DNA from: Cyanidiococcus yangmingshanensis
Lineage: Eukaryota > Rhodophyta > Bangiophyceae > Cyanidiales > Cyanidiaceae
NCBI GenBank assembly: GCA_013995675.1
Contig: VWRR01000003.1
Location: forward strand, 124,001-188,000
Length of the DNA stretch: 64,000 nt
Direction: 5' to 3'
Every line of letters begins with the position of its first letter. The stretch's first letter is position 1. The position numbers and the translations under genes were made by a program. Of this stretch, positions 62,764-64,000 are shown piece by piece. Below the pieces are notes generated by a model, which was given only the letters and a program-made list of their open reading frames with translations, ran no database searches and had not been told where the DNA came from.

Positions 62764-64000
62764 ATGAAAGCTGGTGTGCTGTTTGGTCCAATGAGCGGCG
62801 ACAACCACGACCTTGGGCGCTGGCGTCCGGCGAGTTGGTCTAGCGGTAACGCTCCCGGCGCGGATACGTTTTCAATCGTTCTTCGACGCCCGGTACTGGG
62901 CTTGCATGGCGGCTGCCGCCCTCGGAAGCATACAAGTCGTGTAAAGGAGGTTCAAGTGCCTTTTTCTCAGTCTATGGCGATAGATCTGGCCTTTCTGGGA
63001 ACTTGGGTTGGAAGCGCGATCAGTGCTACAACCAGTGTTCCTGTGTTGAGGACCGAGCGGAGAACGCCTTCGTGGAGACACCGTGGCGTTCTTCAAACGC
63101 AAGCACGGTTGCCTAGATCTTCTTTTTTCGTTCCAAAATGGTTGCATTATCAGGTTCGGGACGATATCGAATGGATAGCGTTGCCGCCGAGACGACTTGT
63201 GGACTTTGCGTTCTTGATCCGCCACGAGACTCGAGCACCAGAGAGTGTTTTGGGCAGTGGCGCTGCCGAGGATGGAGCGGTAAGCGACTTGGCTGGCTGC
63301 GACGGACCAGGTCAGCGTAACGGCGGCGGTGGCGACAAGAACAAAAATAACGATGACGATGCGTTTGGCCCGCCACCAGAGTCACAGAAACCTAGAGGCT
63401 TGCTCCTCTGGCTGGGGCTGCTCTTGCAGGCGCTTCACGCCCGCTCCGCGTATTACACGCTCGCTCATGCGGCAACAACCGCTGTCGAGGAGACAGATGA
63501 GATATGCGCGGAGCACCCGAGTGATCAGAAGCGAGGTCCACTGCATCAAGTGGTGGTTCGCGGCCCGGTCGATCGTCTTCTGATACCGCGCGATCGACTG
63601 GAACGAGCGGTGGAATCTATGCTGACAGCAAACCGTGATGGTGATGCTCCCATTGATCATACCGCTATTCGGCATGCAATCGATGGTTTGAATGCTTTTT
63701 ACGGTGAGCATGGCTATGCGCTGGCACTCGTAAGAAGGGCACCCGACACACCGATCAGAGATGGCGTGCTGGTGCTTGAAGCGTACGAACCGCTCGTAGC
63801 TCGTATCCTTATCCAGTATGTGGACGCGAACCATGAACCGTGTCAGGGCCGAACTCGGGCCTATGTTATTGCGCGAGCCCTGGGCTATGACGGGCTCGCG
63901 GAAGACGCGTCTCTCTTGGACAAGAAGGCTCTCGGGCATCGTTATCGACGACAGAGACACCTTCATCGTGGCAGGAAATGCCCACGGAAGCGCCCGTTTC
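62764..64000 (+). CDS. Omp85/Toc75-OEP80-type outer-envelope protein, 5' part (cut by window end)
   Basis: An open frame from the ATG at 62764 (or 62794) to the window end. After ~180 residues of leader with a Gly/Asn/Asp-rich spacer (near 63310-63365) and a hydrophobic RGLLLWLGLLLQALHARSAY, a POTRA region follows: LHQVVVRGPVDRLLIPRDRL, AIDGLNAFYGEHGYALALVR, RDGVLVLEAYEPLVARI and GRTRAYVIARALGY. This matches the cyanobacterial-type Omp85 pattern (A-I-N-x-x-Y-x-x-x-G-Y-V-x-A-x-V ... D-G-V-x-x-L-x-V-x-E-G ... G-R-T-R), the family of Toc75 and OEP80 that builds the plastid outer-envelope translocon. The beta-barrel lies outside the window. Near 63900 the match weakens, possibly from another frame change. 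Confidence 0.68.
   Translation, partial: MKAGVLFGPMSGDNHDLGRWRPASWSSGNAPGADTFSIVLRRPVLGLHGGCRPRKHTSRVKEVQVPFSQSMAIDLAFLGTWVGSAISATTSVPVLRTERRTPSWRHRGVLQTQARLPRSSFFVPKWLHYQVRDDIEWIALPPRRLVDFAFLIRHETRAPESVLGSGAAEDGAVSDLAGCDGPGQRNGGGGDKNKNNDDDAFGPPPESQKPRGLLLWLGLLLQALHARSAYYTLAHAATTAVEETDEICAEHPSDQKRGPLHQVVVRGPVDRLLIPRDRLERAVESMLTANRDGDAPIDHTAIRHAIDGLNAFYGEHGYALALVRRAPDTPIRDGVLVLEAYEPLVARILIQYVDANHEPCQGRTRAYVIARALGYDGLAEDASLLDKKALGHRYRRQRHLHRGRKCPRKRPF

Noticed and set aside
62828-62900. A tRNA-like A-box segment, GTTGGTCTAGCGGTAACGC
   Set aside because: No anticodon arm with U33 and no matching T-arm could be folded nearby, and the segment lies inside the open frame of the Omp85-type gene.

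Overview
The window looks like nuclear DNA of a small, gene-dense alga, most likely a cyanidiophycean red alga (Cyanidioschyzon/Cyanidiococcus-like). The reasons are: about 30 genes in 64 kb with short spacers, no obvious spliceosomal introns in the recognised genes, typical eukaryotic genes (ARP4-like, COG4, DCP2, UTP18, GET4, MO25, ArfGAP, cytochrome c), plastid-type genes (chloroplast glutamyl endopeptidase, a cyanobacterial-type Omp85), a nuclear-encoded complex I 49-kDa subunit, and a circularly permuted tRNA gene of the kind first described in Cyanidioschyzon merolae. The species assignment is inference; a picoprasinophyte green alga, where permuted tRNAs also occur, is the main alternative.

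Layout. 0-9 kb: mitochondrial bL28, a PUR-alpha-like protein, a permuted tRNA-Arg(CCU), mitochondrial uL1, methionine synthase metE. 9-20 kb: metallo-beta-lactamase-fold hydrolase, two unresolved coding regions, alpha/beta hydrolase, ArfGAP, riboflavin kinase, an SLC25 carrier. 20-36 kb: DCP2, CGEP, ARP4-like protein, HAD phosphatase, ChaC-type cyclotransferase, COG4, AspRS. 36-48 kb: a sucrose-phosphatase-like protein, an EttA-type ABC-F ATPase, a homeodomain/Agenet/MBD protein, GET4. 48-64 kb: cytochrome c, NDUFS2, DUS1, a zinc-ribbon membrane protein, MO25, UTP18, NFU1, and the 5' part of an Omp85/Toc75-type gene cut by the window end. No operon logic is visible; neighbours have unrelated roles and are transcribed from both strands. 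Several genes serve the mitochondrion (bL28, uL1, NDUFS2, cytochrome c, NFU1, probably the SLC25 carrier).

The three most notable points are: (1) the tRNA-Arg(CCU) gene is both permuted (3' part upstream of 5' part) and interrupted by a 28-nt D-loop intron with a textbook bulge-helix-bulge; (2) one intact gene joins a homeodomain, two Agenet/Tudor-like units and a C-terminal methyl-CpG-binding domain; (3) many conserved genes are each broken by single-base frame changes that are almost all in the same direction (+1 relative to the gene), while other long genes are perfectly open. The third point is probably an assembly artefact, but its direction and its clustering in particular genes deserve a check.

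I saw no transposon, virus-like element or CRISPR array. Coordinates of frame-broken genes span all pieces; I read each piece separately and matched it to the family by eye.
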